From: JABMMZ01 sp040386935
GTDB lineage: Bacteria; Bacteroidota; Bacteroidia; NS11-12g; UBA955
Length of the DNA: 64,000 nt
Reading direction: 5' to 3'
Assembly: GCA_040386935.1 (NCBI GenBank)
Contig: JAZKEQ010000006.1
Location: 1-64,000 of the forward strand
The notes beneath the pieces are model-generated. The model was given only the letters and a program-made list of their open reading frames with translations, ran no database searches and had not been told where the DNA came from. The position numbers and the translations under genes were made by a program. Position 1 is the first letter of the stretch, and each line of letters starts with the position of its first letter. Below, piece by piece: positions 53,201 through 61,247 of the stretch.

Positions 53201-53488
53201 AAACTGATTGTTATTTGTATTGCTGTCGTACCAAAAAACAGGAAGAAAATGCGCATGACGCATGGTGTCCTTGTAATTCTTCTTGTTTTGATATAGGGTG
53301 AATAATATTTCCGTGTTTTTGTAACCGGGCGTTTTGATAACCTTCACTATCGGCCATAGATGCAAATTGCCACCTCGGGTAATGCCAAGGTCGAAACTCA
53401 GTTTGTCTTTAATTGTATCTGTTTGCGCACTTGATGTAAGTGGGCATAAATACAATAACAACAGTATTATCCATGGGTTTTTAATCAC
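50258..53488 (-). CDS. Large secreted protein of tandem FP-x-x-W modules (unrecognised)
   Basis: I do not recognise this 1076-residue protein. It has a signal peptide (IILLLLYLCPLTSSAQ), a distinct N-terminal part to about residue 160, then about 38 modules of 17-20 residues from 167 to 870. Each is a hydrophobic-aromatic strand such as LFPLYW, IFPLWW or VTPLFW followed by a Lys/Asn/Ser/Tyr-rich linker. Modules group into larger units of about 90-115 residues, marked by an FFxxGKSK-type module followed by TPLFW at 203, 295, 510, 617, 706 (TPLYW), 793 (TPLAW) and 846. The last 200 residues are more degenerate and end in a basic tail. There is no T9SS sorting domain. Start is GTG at 53488. One possibility is a beta-strand repeat at the outer membrane, which is only inference. 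Confidence 0.85.
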   Translation of the reverse strand: MIKNPWIILLLLYLCPLTSSAQTDTIKDKLSFDLGITRGGNLHLWPIVKVIKTPGYKNTEILFTLYQNKKNYKDTMRHAHFLPVFWYDSNTNNNQFKLFTTYYPSVFAYQKDYRKHTTSYRFIDIAPEISLLNFTTSNDGNYLKNSIFFFLWYKNDKINKRSHFVTFPVYWHFATPNSKSSTLFPIYSYGAYNNLQTKYTIVTPLFWRFSYPNLQTKTVLFPLYFNNRSKDSANIYNKTTLFPLYWRYRDPAFRNTVIFPLFWQYHNPNYKSTTLFPLYASGKDKKNTSGFRIITPLFWSTYNKKGTTTMLLPFWVKRKSYINYQYSKDTLITNYVFPFYTSQTSLSENITRRTFFPFYWRYKSTFKKNWTIFPLIWKRDDSHNKSFSIFPLYSQGTKNKWPKNQKYFSIAYLYWHTTFNESAKKGKRDILFPIWWHSKVTYDKLGTDKYNVIFPLWWSFSSESDKSKSKVLFPFVWYFNNPYNKSIAIMPFFAYGQSKTDTAKKHFAITPLFWHFETKNSKSNFLFPIFWQKKSTTRKYTTIFPLWWSKNTQRRSSKVLFPIWWSYTNYYYKTKKQVLFPLVWNIHKKNYHTFAFFPMFSFGKSVKDSTHRHLVITPLFWQVKKGGSTTNVFFPLWWHKNTPYIKRNVIFPLWWSHYNKTLENRTRVLFPIIWSYQNRRYNSLTFFPLFSYSQSKDKKVAYTAITPLYWQFKNLDMKGRILFPVLWQIEKPNKKTSVVFPLYWSFKSYYDTTKVIFPLSYSFKGRYNKTYLFFPLYLKNKNRLNGNTLKVFTPLAWHYKSAKKKTTVVFPLIYSFNTAKYKSFTFAPFFSYGKSKTNTNRHLVITPLFWNIHRNGQHKVHVAPLFTYKSDTVGNKDFSLLYFLYRHHHTATTTQSSFLWPLCEYRKDTASKEFRFAPLIWYKRSPQTKYTAILPFVYSSHIGNKKQVNILWQLYAHQTVDSTVKKSSYLFKSVIANRYANNDHEYRFLYFVYVKKKVEGKKEISVFPFYQQYSDSTIGYKSKTYCLGLYTRFSRAIPNTTKTYKEEKILWFIRLRSNYKSLKAQGIEIDRKKKKG

Positions 53489-53601
53489 GGCTATAGAAAT
53501 AGTTATAAAATATTTTTTTTTGGAAAATTACAACTATGACTTTATAAAAACCAATAAGTTTAATTTGAGTGCAGAAATAAAAAAATTGACAGGTCCTAAA
53601 T

Positions 53602-53988
53602 TTAGTTTTTCAACCAGGGCACTATCATGTTGAATTTTGGAATTTCTACTTCAATGGTATCATCTAATACAGGACGTTCTAATGTGTAATGTCCCCACAT
53701 TTCACCAATACCACTCTGCAACTGGCAACCTGAAACGTAGGTATAAGAATCACCTTGTTCAATCACCGGTTGTACGCCAACAACACCTTCACCCTCCACT
53801 TCGCGTATGTCGTAAGTAGAATCAGCTATGTGCCATTTGCGGCTCAACAACTTTACGGTGTAATTGCTGTTATTGGTAATTTGTATGCGGTAGGCAAAAA
53901 AATACTCGCTTTCATTGGGCTTACTTTGTACCGCAACATATTCTGTTTCAACCTTTACAATAATGCCATATGTTTCTGCTACCTGCAT
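53602..53988 (-). CDS. apaG: ApaG family protein
   Basis: The 128-residue protein is an ApaG domain, a fibronectin-like beta-sandwich: EYFFAYRIQITNNSNYTVKLLSRKWHI, then VVGVQPVIEQGDSYTYVSGCQL, with a closing MWGHYTLERP. In Escherichia coli the gene is linked to Co2+/Mg2+ efflux phenotypes; its biochemical role is unclear. A perfect -7 element lies 14 bases upstream at 54003-54010. It is a single-gene unit. Confidence 0.95.
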   Translation of the reverse strand: MQVAETYGIIVKVETEYVAVQSKPNESEYFFAYRIQITNNSNYTVKLLSRKWHIADSTYDIREVEGEGVVGVQPVIEQGDSYTYVSGCQLQSGIGEMWGHYTLERPVLDDTIEVEIPKFNMIVPWLKN

Positions 53989-54002
53989 GTTTGAATTTTG
54001 GA

Positions 54003-54010
54003 CAAAGGTA
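54003..54010 (-). promoter_or_regulatory. -7 promoter element (TACCTTTG on minus strand) for apaG
   Basis: Perfect TAnnTTTG match read leftward, 14 bases from the apaG ATG at 53988. Confidence 0.55.
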
Positions 54011-54211
54011 TCCGTTACGATGTAATGCCCAAATCATATTTGTGTAAAATCTTTGCACAATTCCGGTTACATGCTATTGATAAGTTAATGCTAGAAATGA
54101 TGCATTGTTAATTGTTTTCAATTATATAAATTTTTTTGGTCGTCAATGGCTTGCTCTGTCAAATTGGGGTCATTTTTTTATTAAATAAAATATTGTTTTA
54201 ATAATAATTGT

Positions 54212-54219
54212 TAATTTTG
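54212..54219 (+). promoter_or_regulatory. -7 promoter element (TAATTTTG) for the PKD protein gene
   Basis: Perfect TAnnTTTG match with a TTG at 54193-54195 in the usual -33 region. It favours the ATG at 54243 over the in-frame TTG at 54222, which would lie at the transcription start. Confidence 0.6.
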
Positions 54220-54242
54220 ATTTGCTTAAATTTACATGGTCT

Positions 54243-55667
54243 ATGAAAAAGAATTTACAATACTATCTACTGTTTGCCTTTATCTTTATTTTTTATAAAG
54301 GTCAATCTCAAACATTTAAGGCGCATTTCTATTATACGGTTGATTGTAAAAAAATCAAGGTATACGATACGTCTAAATCCTCGGTTTATTACCGTATCAA
54401 CTGGGATTTTGGGGATGAAATTCAAACAAGTGATTACAACCCTTCGCATATTTACAATACCGGCAATGACTCAGTTACATTTAAAGTGGTATTAACCATA
54501 TTGAAGTATGACAGTACCCTGAATATGGATATAACGGATACCACCTCAAAGCTCGTTACAATCAATTGTCCGGGTTGCAATTTCAAAGCTGATTTTAATG
54601 CAGCTGAAGATGTGAGCAATTTTAAGAAACAGTATTTCACGAATCTAACTTCGGGTGGTTCATCTTTAAGCTATTGGTGGGACTTTGGCAATAGCAGTGG
54701 TACATCTACTTTAAAAGATCCCGATTATACATACGCCACAAAGGGCAATTACGATGTTACTTTGAAAGCGATGTATTATGATTCAACGTATACTAAGTAT
54801 TGCCGCGACTCAATTACAAAATTGGTGGTGGTCAATTCATTGGAAGCATCTTATACCTATACGATTGATACCTCAGATTGTTCTGTAGTTCATTTTACCA
54901 ATACATCATTAGGTAATCCTGCTTTTTTCTCCTGGTATTTTGGTGATGGAGGTGCTAGCAATCAGGCGAATCCTCAACACGAGTATCTAGCCAATGATAC
55001 ATTCGAAGTGGTGTTCATGGTATATGATAGTATACGCAATGGCAGGGTATATGCAGATACTACTTTTGGGCAGGTTGTGATTAATTGCAATAAATGTTAC
55101 ATCAGAGCCAACCTTAGTTTATATGCAGATTCTACAGTGCCTTATTCCGCGACTTTGTATAATTATTCAACCGGAACAATCAATAAACACTATTGGGATT
55201 TTGGAGATGGATCAACCTCAACTTCTCGCAATCCTGTACACAGTTATAGCATAACAGGGAATATAACCCTCATGTATATAGCAACTGATACGACATCAGG
55301 ATGTGCAGATACAGCCTATCTCAATTTTACTATTGATTCACTGGGTTATCTGAAACGGCAGGCATTTGTAATGACCATTGTTGACAGAACCAGTACAGGC
55401 ATTGACAAAGGCCCGAATAATCTTACATGGCAGCTAAAGGCTTACCCAAATCCTTTTAATGATCAGATAATTATTAAAGGCGATGAATTGCCCGAATCTC
55501 ATCAATTAAAGGTATACAATAGTCTGGGACAAATAGTGACGTATAATAGCAGCGTCAATGGTAATCAATTGATACTGAATTTTGATTCCGGTTTACCATC
55601 AGGGTTTTATGTCATACGCATAAGCACTGAATACGGTTACCAACATTTAAAACTGATAAAGGAATAG
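54243..55667 (+). CDS. PKD-domain T9SS type A secreted protein
   Basis: The 474-residue protein has a signal peptide (YLLFAFIFIFYKGQSQ) and four PKD domains, seen as WDFGDEIQTSDYNPSHIY, WDFGNSSGTSTLKDPDYTY, WYFGDGGASNQANPQHEY and WDFGDGSTSTSRNPVHSY. A type A sorting domain ends it (YPNPFNDQIII, LPSGFYVIRI, LKLIKE). PKD domains commonly support adhesion or carbohydrate contact. No catalytic domain is attached, so it may be a surface adhesin. The start is ATG at 54243, placed by the promoter and the signal peptide. A terminator follows at 55693. Confidence 0.87.
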   Translation: MKKNLQYYLLFAFIFIFYKGQSQTFKAHFYYTVDCKKIKVYDTSKSSVYYRINWDFGDEIQTSDYNPSHIYNTGNDSVTFKVVLTILKYDSTLNMDITDTTSKLVTINCPGCNFKADFNAAEDVSNFKKQYFTNLTSGGSSLSYWWDFGNSSGTSTLKDPDYTYATKGNYDVTLKAMYYDSTYTKYCRDSITKLVVVNSLEASYTYTIDTSDCSVVHFTNTSLGNPAFFSWYFGDGGASNQANPQHEYLANDTFEVVFMVYDSIRNGRVYADTTFGQVVINCNKCYIRANLSLYADSTVPYSATLYNYSTGTINKHYWDFGDGSTSTSRNPVHSYSITGNITLMYIATDTTSGCADTAYLNFTIDSLGYLKRQAFVMTIVDRTSTGIDKGPNNLTWQLKAYPNPFNDQIIIKGDELPESHQLKVYNSLGQIVTYNSSVNGNQLILNFDSGLPSGFYVIRISTEYGYQHLKLIKE

Positions 55668-55692
55668 TTTCATTTTAAATAAAATTGGATGT

Positions 55693-55746
55693 AAAGCCCT
55701 TCGGTTGTTTTCGTTATGCTGACGAATTTAATCGGAGGGCTTTTTT
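55693..55746 (+). terminator. Terminator with compound hairpin
   Basis: AAAGCCCT (55693-55700) pairs with AGGGCTTT (55736-55743), and an inner hairpin TTCGT/ACGAA lies at 55710-55725. A T-run to 55746 follows, downstream of the PKD gene. Confidence 0.75.
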
Positions 55747-55906
55747 ATGCAGTAAAAAGAAAGATTTTTGTTTTAATTTGATTGAATATTTATCAAATTG
55801 AGAAATTGGCAAGGGGGTAAAAATGCTTATTGTGCTGGTTGTCAAAGTATTAGTAAAATGGTAGAGTTGTTGCCACAAATTTCCTAACATTATAACCCAC
55901 AGCACT

Positions 55907-56395
55907 ATGATGAAAAACAATACCATTAAAATTGCCGTTGTAGAGGATGGCCACTTTTACAACAAAGTTATTGAAGAGCAGATTTATGACATCTGTCTTG
56001 CCGAAAACAAGAAAAACCTGAATTGGATCGTTAAGTCAATTGGTAATGCGCAATCCCTACTCACCGGGAAATCTGCTTATCAGATTATCTTATTCGACAG
56101 TTATCAAAAAAACAATCAATCAGTACCGGATTCGAAAGTGGATGAAGTGATTGAATCAATCAAAGAAAAAAACAAAAATTGTTTACTCATCAGTATCAGT
56201 GGTTACAGAGAAATGGTCGTCAGAGCTGAGTTTATTCAGGATGGCGAAACTGTATTTTGTTATTCAAAACAGAGCAATATAAAAAACGACAGGTTTGAAG
56301 AAAGTTGTTCAATACCGTCAATAAATACTTTGTTAATTAAGTATCTTCACCATGTGTATCCTCAAGAAGGAACACAGATGAAGCATACAGCATAA
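55907..56395 (+). CDS. Stand-alone, divergent response-regulator receiver domain
   Basis: The 162-residue protein reads as a lone receiver domain. The expected residues are in order: Glu13-Asp14 after strand 1 (IKIAVVEDG), phospho-acceptor Asp64 in ILFDSY, Ser98 in ISISG, and Lys121 in CYSKQ. The rest diverges strongly from common receivers, and the tail has no output domain. It could pass phosphate to, or titrate, an unknown kinase. No kinase is adjacent. ATG at 55907 or 55910 may be used. It has its own terminator at 56415. Confidence 0.6.
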   Translation: MMKNNTIKIAVVEDGHFYNKVIEEQIYDICLAENKKNLNWIVKSIGNAQSLLTGKSAYQIILFDSYQKNNQSVPDSKVDEVIESIKEKNKNCLLISISGYREMVVRAEFIQDGETVFCYSKQSNIKNDRFEESCSIPSINTLLIKYLHHVYPQEGTQMKHTA

Positions 56396-56414
56396 GCAGT
56401 GTTGGAATAGTATA

Positions 56415-56446
56415 GCCCATCAGATATGGTACTGATGGGCTTTTTT
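56415..56446 (+). terminator. Intrinsic terminator
   Basis: GCCCATCAG at 56415-56423 pairs with CTGATGGGC at 56432-56440, followed by TTTTTT, after the receiver gene. Confidence 0.9.
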
Positions 56447-56498
56447 CTTTGTATTTGAGTTCTAAATATTCAGTTTGTTATTTAGTCTCGTTGTAATT

Positions 56499-57650
56499 TT
56501 AACGACTGCTTTCATCAGCATCTTTCAATGTCTGCTTGAATGGGTTGTGTTTGAAAGGATACACCAATTGTTTCATGTAGCCCTTTGGAAACCATGCCTC
56601 ATTCAGTCCTGTGCCTTTTGGCCACTCATTACCGGGCAGGTAATACGTGCCAAATATCCGATCAATGAAAGGAAAAAATACCGCAAAGTTTTTACCGTAG
56701 TGTTCAGTCTCTATGCAATGGTGCCAGTGGTGGTATTGCGGAGTGGTAATGATGTATTTGAAGAAACCGATATTCACCCTCGTGTTGGAATGGATGAAGA
56801 CAGCATGTATGGCAATAACAACTATGTAGGCATTAAAAACAATAGAGGAGAAGCCGCATACATACAGCGGTATAAATGTGATGGAACGGGTAAAGAAAAT
56901 ATCAATGAAGTGGGTGCGCGAACCGGCCAGCCAGTCCATGGCCCTGGTAGAATGATGCACAGCATGGAAACGCCACAGCGAACCATGAGAATGGAAAATG
57001 CGGTGTGCCCAGTATTGGAAAACATCTGTGATGAAAAATGCAAGCACTAATTCAACAATGAAAGGTAATGATTGTATCCATAATTGAAAGTTTTGGAGAT
57101 TCATTTTACCGAAAAAGATAACAGCAGGTTGTTGGGTAATCACCCCAAAAAACTGAATGCACAAATGACTGATGGCAAAGTAAATTAAGTCGGTGCGCCA
57201 TTCAGCATGAAATCGGTCTTGCTCCTCGCGTTTTGGAAAAACCATTTCAACAGGTATAAATATGATGGCCATCAACAGCAAGTCGAGTAAGAGCCAGTCG
57301 AGGCCCAAATGCCAATTGGCTTTTTCAACCACTTTCCCTTTTACATCAAAACCGCCAATGACAATAGTGGTGCAGGCGATGAAAATACCAATCATGCCTC
57401 TGGTTCTTTGCTTGCTCAGCAATACATTCATCAGTCCAAACAGCATGGCCAGTATAATGGCACATGACAACAACCACTTCATGGAAGTAGCCGTGTATAT
57501 TTCTCTGAATTCGGGGGTGGTAAAAATTTCAGGAAAATAAAAACAGAAAACACCGCCCAATGCCAACAAACTGAAAAATACGGATACATAACCACTGACA
57601 ATGCCTTTGCCCAGGGCATATCTATTAACAACTGATTTTAAATACGACAT
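56499..57650 (-). CDS. Sterol desaturase/fatty acid hydroxylase family membrane protein
   Basis: The 383-residue protein has several hydrophobic segments and the diiron histidine clusters of the family: HRIFHSHG, HAVHHS and HHWHH with a downstream acidic/His part. These di-iron enzymes add hydroxyls or double bonds to lipids at the membrane using O2. The N-terminal 130 residues carry about four extra helices with no known function. The substrate is unknown; in Bacteroidota, lipid hydroxylation is plausible. A predicted frame on the other strand of the same region is a shadow. Confidence 0.9.
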   Translation of the reverse strand: MSYLKSVVNRYALGKGIVSGYVSVFFSLLALGGVFCFYFPEIFTTPEFREIYTATSMKWLLSCAIILAMLFGLMNVLLSKQRTRGMIGIFIACTTIVIGGFDVKGKVVEKANWHLGLDWLLLDLLLMAIIFIPVEMVFPKREEQDRFHAEWRTDLIYFAISHLCIQFFGVITQQPAVIFFGKMNLQNFQLWIQSLPFIVELVLAFFITDVFQYWAHRIFHSHGSLWRFHAVHHSTRAMDWLAGSRTHFIDIFFTRSITFIPLYVCGFSSIVFNAYIVVIAIHAVFIHSNTRVNIGFFKYIITTPQYHHWHHCIETEHYGKNFAVFFPFIDRIFGTYYLPGNEWPKGTGLNEAWFPKGYMKQLVYPFKHNPFKQTLKDADESSR

Positions 57651-57729
57651 ACTTGCTTAAAATGATGCAAGATAAGGAATAATTGTTTTGACACATTTTA
57701 GGAAAAGCAATTGAAAAAAAGGCAATAAA

Positions 57730-57760
57730 AAAAGGTCCTGAATATGCTTCAGGACCTTTC
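57730..57760. terminator. Intrinsic terminator, usable on both strands
   Basis: GGTCCTGAA at 57734-57742 pairs with TTCAGGACC at 57748-57756, with A-run and T-run outside. It ends the acyl-CoA dehydrogenase transcript. Confidence 0.85.
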
Positions 57761-57781
57761 TCATTTATCTGTTCGAAATAA

Positions 57782-58924
57782 TTATTTCAGAATGTCTCTT
57801 GAAATAACCACGCGTTGTACTTCGCTGGTACCTTCGTAAATCTGAGTAATCTTCGCATCGCGCATTAAACGCTCTACGTGGTATTCTTTTACATAACCGT
57901 AGCCACCGTGAATCTGCACAGCTTCAATTGTGTGTTTCATGGCCACTTCGCTCGAGAATAATTTAGCCATACTGCTTGCTCTGCCGTAATCCAGGTGCTG
58001 GTCTTTCAACCAGGCAGCTCTCAAGCACAACAATCTTGCAGCTTCAATATCAGTTGCCATGTCTGCCAGTTTAAATTGGATGGCCTGGTGGTTCATGATT
58101 TCTGTACCAAATGCTTTTCTTTCTTTTGCGTATTTCAATGACAACTCATAAGCACCACTGGCAATACCCAATGCTTGCGCAGCTATACCGATACGACCGC
58201 CTGTCAAAGTTTTCATGGCGAATTTGAATCCAAATCCATCTTCACCTATGCGATTGGCTTTAGGTACTTTCACATCTGTAAACATCAGTGAATGTGTGTC
58301 GCTGCCTCTGATACCCATTTTGTCTTCTTTCTTGCCTACTACAAAACCTTCCATGCCTCTTTCTACGATAAAGGCATTGATACCGCGGTGGCCGGCTTCA
58401 ACATTGGTTTGTGCTATTACTAAATAGTAAGTGGCGGTTTTACCATTGGTGATCCAGTTTTTAGTACCGTTCAACAAGTAGTAGTCGCCCATATCCACTG
58501 CAGTGGTTCTTTGTGAAGTGGCATCGCTACCGGCTTCAGGTTCGCTTAAGCAGAATGCACCGTGAACTTCACCTTTAGCCAATGGCACTAAATATTTTTG
58601 TTTTTGTTCTTCAGAGCCAAAGGTTTCTAAACCCCAGCACACCAATGAATTGTTAACTGACATAACAACAGAAGCAGAAGCATCTACTTTGCTTATTTCT
58701 TCCATTGCCAACACGTAGCTGATAGCATCCATGCCGCTTCCACCGTATTTTGGATCAACCATCATACCGAGGAAACCCAGTTCGCCTAATTTTTTAATTT
58801 GTTCTGTTGGAAATTCCTGATTGTTGTCGCGATCGATAACCCCCGGCAATAGTTCCGTTTGGGCAAAGTCTCTTGCGGCCTGCTGTACGGCCAATTGTTC
58901 TTCCGATAATTCAAAATTCATCAT
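57782..58924 (-). CDS. Acyl-CoA dehydrogenase (short-chain type)
   Basis: The 380-residue flavoenzyme oxidises acyl-CoA to trans-2-enoyl-CoA. It has CLSEPEAGSDA, YYLLNGTKNWITNG, RKAFGTEIMNHQAIQFKLADMA, QIHGGYGYVKEYHVERLMRDAKI and the catalytic Glu364 in YEGTSEVQ, the position used by butyryl-CoA and short-chain enzymes. No electron-transfer flavoprotein gene is beside it. It starts with ATGATG 8 bases from a perfect -7 element at 58933-58940, so its leader is very short. A terminator follows the gene. Confidence 0.95.
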   Translation of the reverse strand: MMNFELSEEQLAVQQAARDFAQTELLPGVIDRDNNQEFPTEQIKKLGELGFLGMMVDPKYGGSGMDAISYVLAMEEISKVDASASVVMSVNNSLVCWGLETFGSEEQKQKYLVPLAKGEVHGAFCLSEPEAGSDATSQRTTAVDMGDYYLLNGTKNWITNGKTATYYLVIAQTNVEAGHRGINAFIVERGMEGFVVGKKEDKMGIRGSDTHSLMFTDVKVPKANRIGEDGFGFKFAMKTLTGGRIGIAAQALGIASGAYELSLKYAKERKAFGTEIMNHQAIQFKLADMATDIEAARLLCLRAAWLKDQHLDYGRASSMAKLFSSEVAMKHTIEAVQIHGGYGYVKEYHVERLMRDAKITQIYEGTSEVQRVVISRDILK

Positions 58925-58932
58925 TGTGGGTG

Positions 58933-58940
58933 CAAAAATA
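58933..58940 (-). promoter_or_regulatory. -7 promoter element (TATTTTTG on minus strand)
   Basis: Perfect TAnnTTTG match read leftward, 8 bases from the acyl-CoA dehydrogenase ATG at 58924. Confidence 0.55.
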
Positions 58941-59024
58941 AGGGCTTTCGACTTTTTATAAAAATTTATCCCGAATTATAAAAAAATGATAATCAAGGCT
59001 CCAACAACACATTCATTTAAATGG

Positions 59025-59032
59025 TATTTTTG
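59025..59032 (+). promoter_or_regulatory. -7 promoter element (TATTTTTG) for lplA
   Basis: Perfect TAnnTTTG match that lies inside the sequence following the upstream ATG at 59021, and ends 6 bases before the GTG at 59039. It argues that GTG is the real start. Confidence 0.5.
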
Positions 59033-59038
59033 CCGCCA

Positions 59039-60031
59039 GTGCTCATCGTTCGCAATCCATCTACCAATCCCTATTTCAATCTGGCAGCAGAGGAATACCT
59101 CCTGAAAAATTTTGATGAAGATATTTTCATGCTGTGGCGCAACGAGAATACAGTGGTGGTGGGGAAACACCAAAATGCCTTATCGGAAGTAAACATGACT
59201 TATGCCCGGGCCAATCATGTGAATGTTGCAAGGCGTTTATCAGGTGGCGGCACCGTGTTTCACGATTCCGGTAATTTGAATTTTACCTTTATAGGCAATA
59301 CCCGCGAAGGCGATGAAATAAAAGTAGATTTTGCGTATTTCACCTTGCCCATCATTGAAGTGTTGCAAACCATGGGCGTGCAGGCCACATTGAGTGGTCG
59401 CAATGATTTGCTGATTGACGGTATGAAATTTAGCGGTAATGCAGAACATGTTTACCGCCAAAAGAAACGCACCTTACATCACGGCACTTTGTTATTCGAC
59501 AGTCGCATCGAAAATTTATCAGCTGCTTTAAAAGTCGACCCATTAAAATATACCGATAAGTCTGTGAAATCTTTTCGCAGCAAGGTCACCAATATCAGCA
59601 ACCATTTGCCTTCGCCCATGCACATCGATGCATTTCATGAAAGGGTGGTAGATTATATGGCAGCCAGATACGAAGATGTGGCTTTTTATACATTCACGAC
59701 AGATGATATTGCAGCGATTACTGAATTGGAAAAAAGCAAATACGGTACCTGGGAATGGATATTCGGTTATTCACCCAAATACAAGTTTCAGAATATTGTT
59801 TCAACAACAGTTGGTGACATCAGTATTGAATTAGAAGTGGAAAAAGGTTTGATTCAATCGTACGATATCAGCGGAGATACATATGATACCACTGCCTGGG
59901 ATGCGGTTTTAAAACAACTCATCAATTGCAGACATTTTCCTGAAGATATTGAGCTGCTTTTATCTTCTGATGTTGCGGCCAATGCATTGAAACCGGCTAC
60001 TGCCAACGAATTGATAGCGGGGCTTTTTTAA
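59039..60031 (+). CDS. lplA: Lipoate-protein ligase A
   Basis: The 330-residue protein attaches lipoate to dehydrogenase E2 and GcvH domains through lipoyl-AMP. Motifs are NPYFNLAAEEYLL, VVGKHQN, RRLSGGGTVFHD, GMKFSGNA with the ligase Lys, and a C-terminal accessory domain (WEWIFGYSPKYKF). The GTG start at 59039 gives MLIVRNPSTNPYFNLAAEEY, matching the family N-terminus. The ATG at 59021 adds six residues and lies upstream of the promoter box. The predicted mRNA is almost leaderless. Confidence 0.92.
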   Translation: MLIVRNPSTNPYFNLAAEEYLLKNFDEDIFMLWRNENTVVVGKHQNALSEVNMTYARANHVNVARRLSGGGTVFHDSGNLNFTFIGNTREGDEIKVDFAYFTLPIIEVLQTMGVQATLSGRNDLLIDGMKFSGNAEHVYRQKKRTLHHGTLLFDSRIENLSAALKVDPLKYTDKSVKSFRSKVTNISNHLPSPMHIDAFHERVVDYMAARYEDVAFYTFTTDDIAAITELEKSKYGTWEWIFGYSPKYKFQNIVSTTVGDISIELEVEKGLIQSYDISGDTYDTTAWDAVLKQLINCRHFPEDIELLLSSDVAANALKPATANELIAGLF

Positions 60032-60124
60032 GTCAGCAGCCACATTGTCTACAAATTGAGAATACAAACTCAGTGAATTATTGATATGTGAATACTTTGT
60101 AACACACTTTATTAGCAAGTGCAG

Positions 60125-60132
60125 TATTTTTG
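60125..60132 (+). promoter_or_regulatory. -7 promoter element (TATTTTTG) for ddl
   Basis: Perfect TAnnTTTG match ending 5 bases before the ATG at 60138, again predicting a very short or absent leader. The in-frame ATG at 60081 lies upstream of it. Confidence 0.55.
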
Positions 60133-60137
60133 TATGG

Positions 60138-61208
60138 ATGAAAACAGTTGCCATAATAACAGGAGGTAAATCACCCGAGCATGAAATAGCCGTTATTTCA
60201 GCCCGTAACATATACAAAGCACTCGACACCAATTTATTCAGAATCGAAGTGATAGGCATTTCAAAACAAGGTGAATGGTTTCATTTACCTGATGGCAGCT
60301 TGTTTGATGAAGGCATTGCCATAGGTGAGGGTGCCAATCACAAAGCGTTAACTTTTTTACCATTCAATTCAAGACCCATTCGTTTGGTTGAAGATATCAA
60401 CGAAGCGTTGCATGTCGATATATTTTTCCCGATTACACATGGGGTATATGGAGAAGATGGCATACTACAAGGTGTGCTTGAATATCTGAACCATCCTTAT
60501 GTTGGTCCTGGTGTTTTAGGCAGTGCCATTGGCATGGACAAGGATGTTACAAAAATAATTTTGGAGCACAACGGCATTCGCGTAACTCCATGGCAAACTT
60601 ATTTTAAAGGCGATACCATCAATTTTGATTCACTGGAAAAAATGGGTTATCCCTTATTTGTAAAACCTGCCAATATGGGCAGTGGTGTTGGTGTTGAAAA
60701 AGCTGAGAACCGCGAGCAGTTAATCGCAGCCATTGAACAGGCCTTTCGTTTTGATGTCAAATTACTGATTGAAAAGGGGATAAAGGGTCGCGAAGTTGAA
60801 ACAGCGGTGATGGGTAATTTACAACCTGAAGTAACCCGTGTTGTTGGTGAAATCATTGTGAGCAGTGGGTTCTATACCTACGAAAATAAATATGTGAACG
60901 AGGCCACCAAAGTGGTGATTCCGGCAGAAAATTTAAGTGCAGCAACCATTGTCACTATTACTGATACAGCATTAAAAGCTTACCGTTGTTTGCAGTTGGA
61001 AGGCTTGAGCAGAGTTGATTTCTTTTATGTGAGTGATGATGAATTTTACCTGAATGAAGTAAATACGTTACCGGGCTTTACCAATATCAGCATGTATCCT
61101 AAATTGTGGGAAGCTGTAGGTGTTGGTTATTCTGAACTGCTGACCAAACTCATAGCACATGCGGAAGAACGTTATGCCATGCGACATGCTTTGCAGAGTA
61201 CGCGCTAG
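60138..61208 (+). CDS. ddl: D-alanine--D-alanine ligase
   Basis: Ddl makes the D-Ala-D-Ala dipeptide of peptidoglycan precursors. The 356 residues show the ATP-grasp fold: GGKSPEHEIAVISA, HGVYGEDGILQGVLEYLNHPYVGPGV, FVKPANMGSGVGVEKA, and a metal site FYVSDDEFYLNEVNTLPGFTNISMYP. The start is ATG at 60138 rather than the in-frame ATG 57 bases earlier, because the family begins MKTVAII and a -7 element lies between the two. No other cell-wall gene is adjacent. Confidence 0.96.
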   Translation: MKTVAIITGGKSPEHEIAVISARNIYKALDTNLFRIEVIGISKQGEWFHLPDGSLFDEGIAIGEGANHKALTFLPFNSRPIRLVEDINEALHVDIFFPITHGVYGEDGILQGVLEYLNHPYVGPGVLGSAIGMDKDVTKIILEHNGIRVTPWQTYFKGDTINFDSLEKMGYPLFVKPANMGSGVGVEKAENREQLIAAIEQAFRFDVKLLIEKGIKGREVETAVMGNLQPEVTRVVGEIIVSSGFYTYENKYVNEATKVVIPAENLSAATIVTITDTALKAYRCLQLEGLSRVDFFYVSDDEFYLNEVNTLPGFTNISMYPKLWEAVGVGYSELLTKLIAHAEERYAMRHALQSTR

Positions 61209-61247
61209 TGGACTGTGTAGTTGAAGTTGTTGCGTTGCTTTATTTTT

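Noticed and set aside
50258..53488. The repeat-rich DNA of the FP-x-x-W gene as a CRISPR or satellite array
   Set aside because: The periodicity is at protein level with varied codons; there are no near-identical DNA repeats with unique spacers.
56475..57050. A 191-residue plus-strand frame
   Set aside because: It lies wholly antisense to the sterol-desaturase family gene, whose His motifs are intact; it is a shadow.
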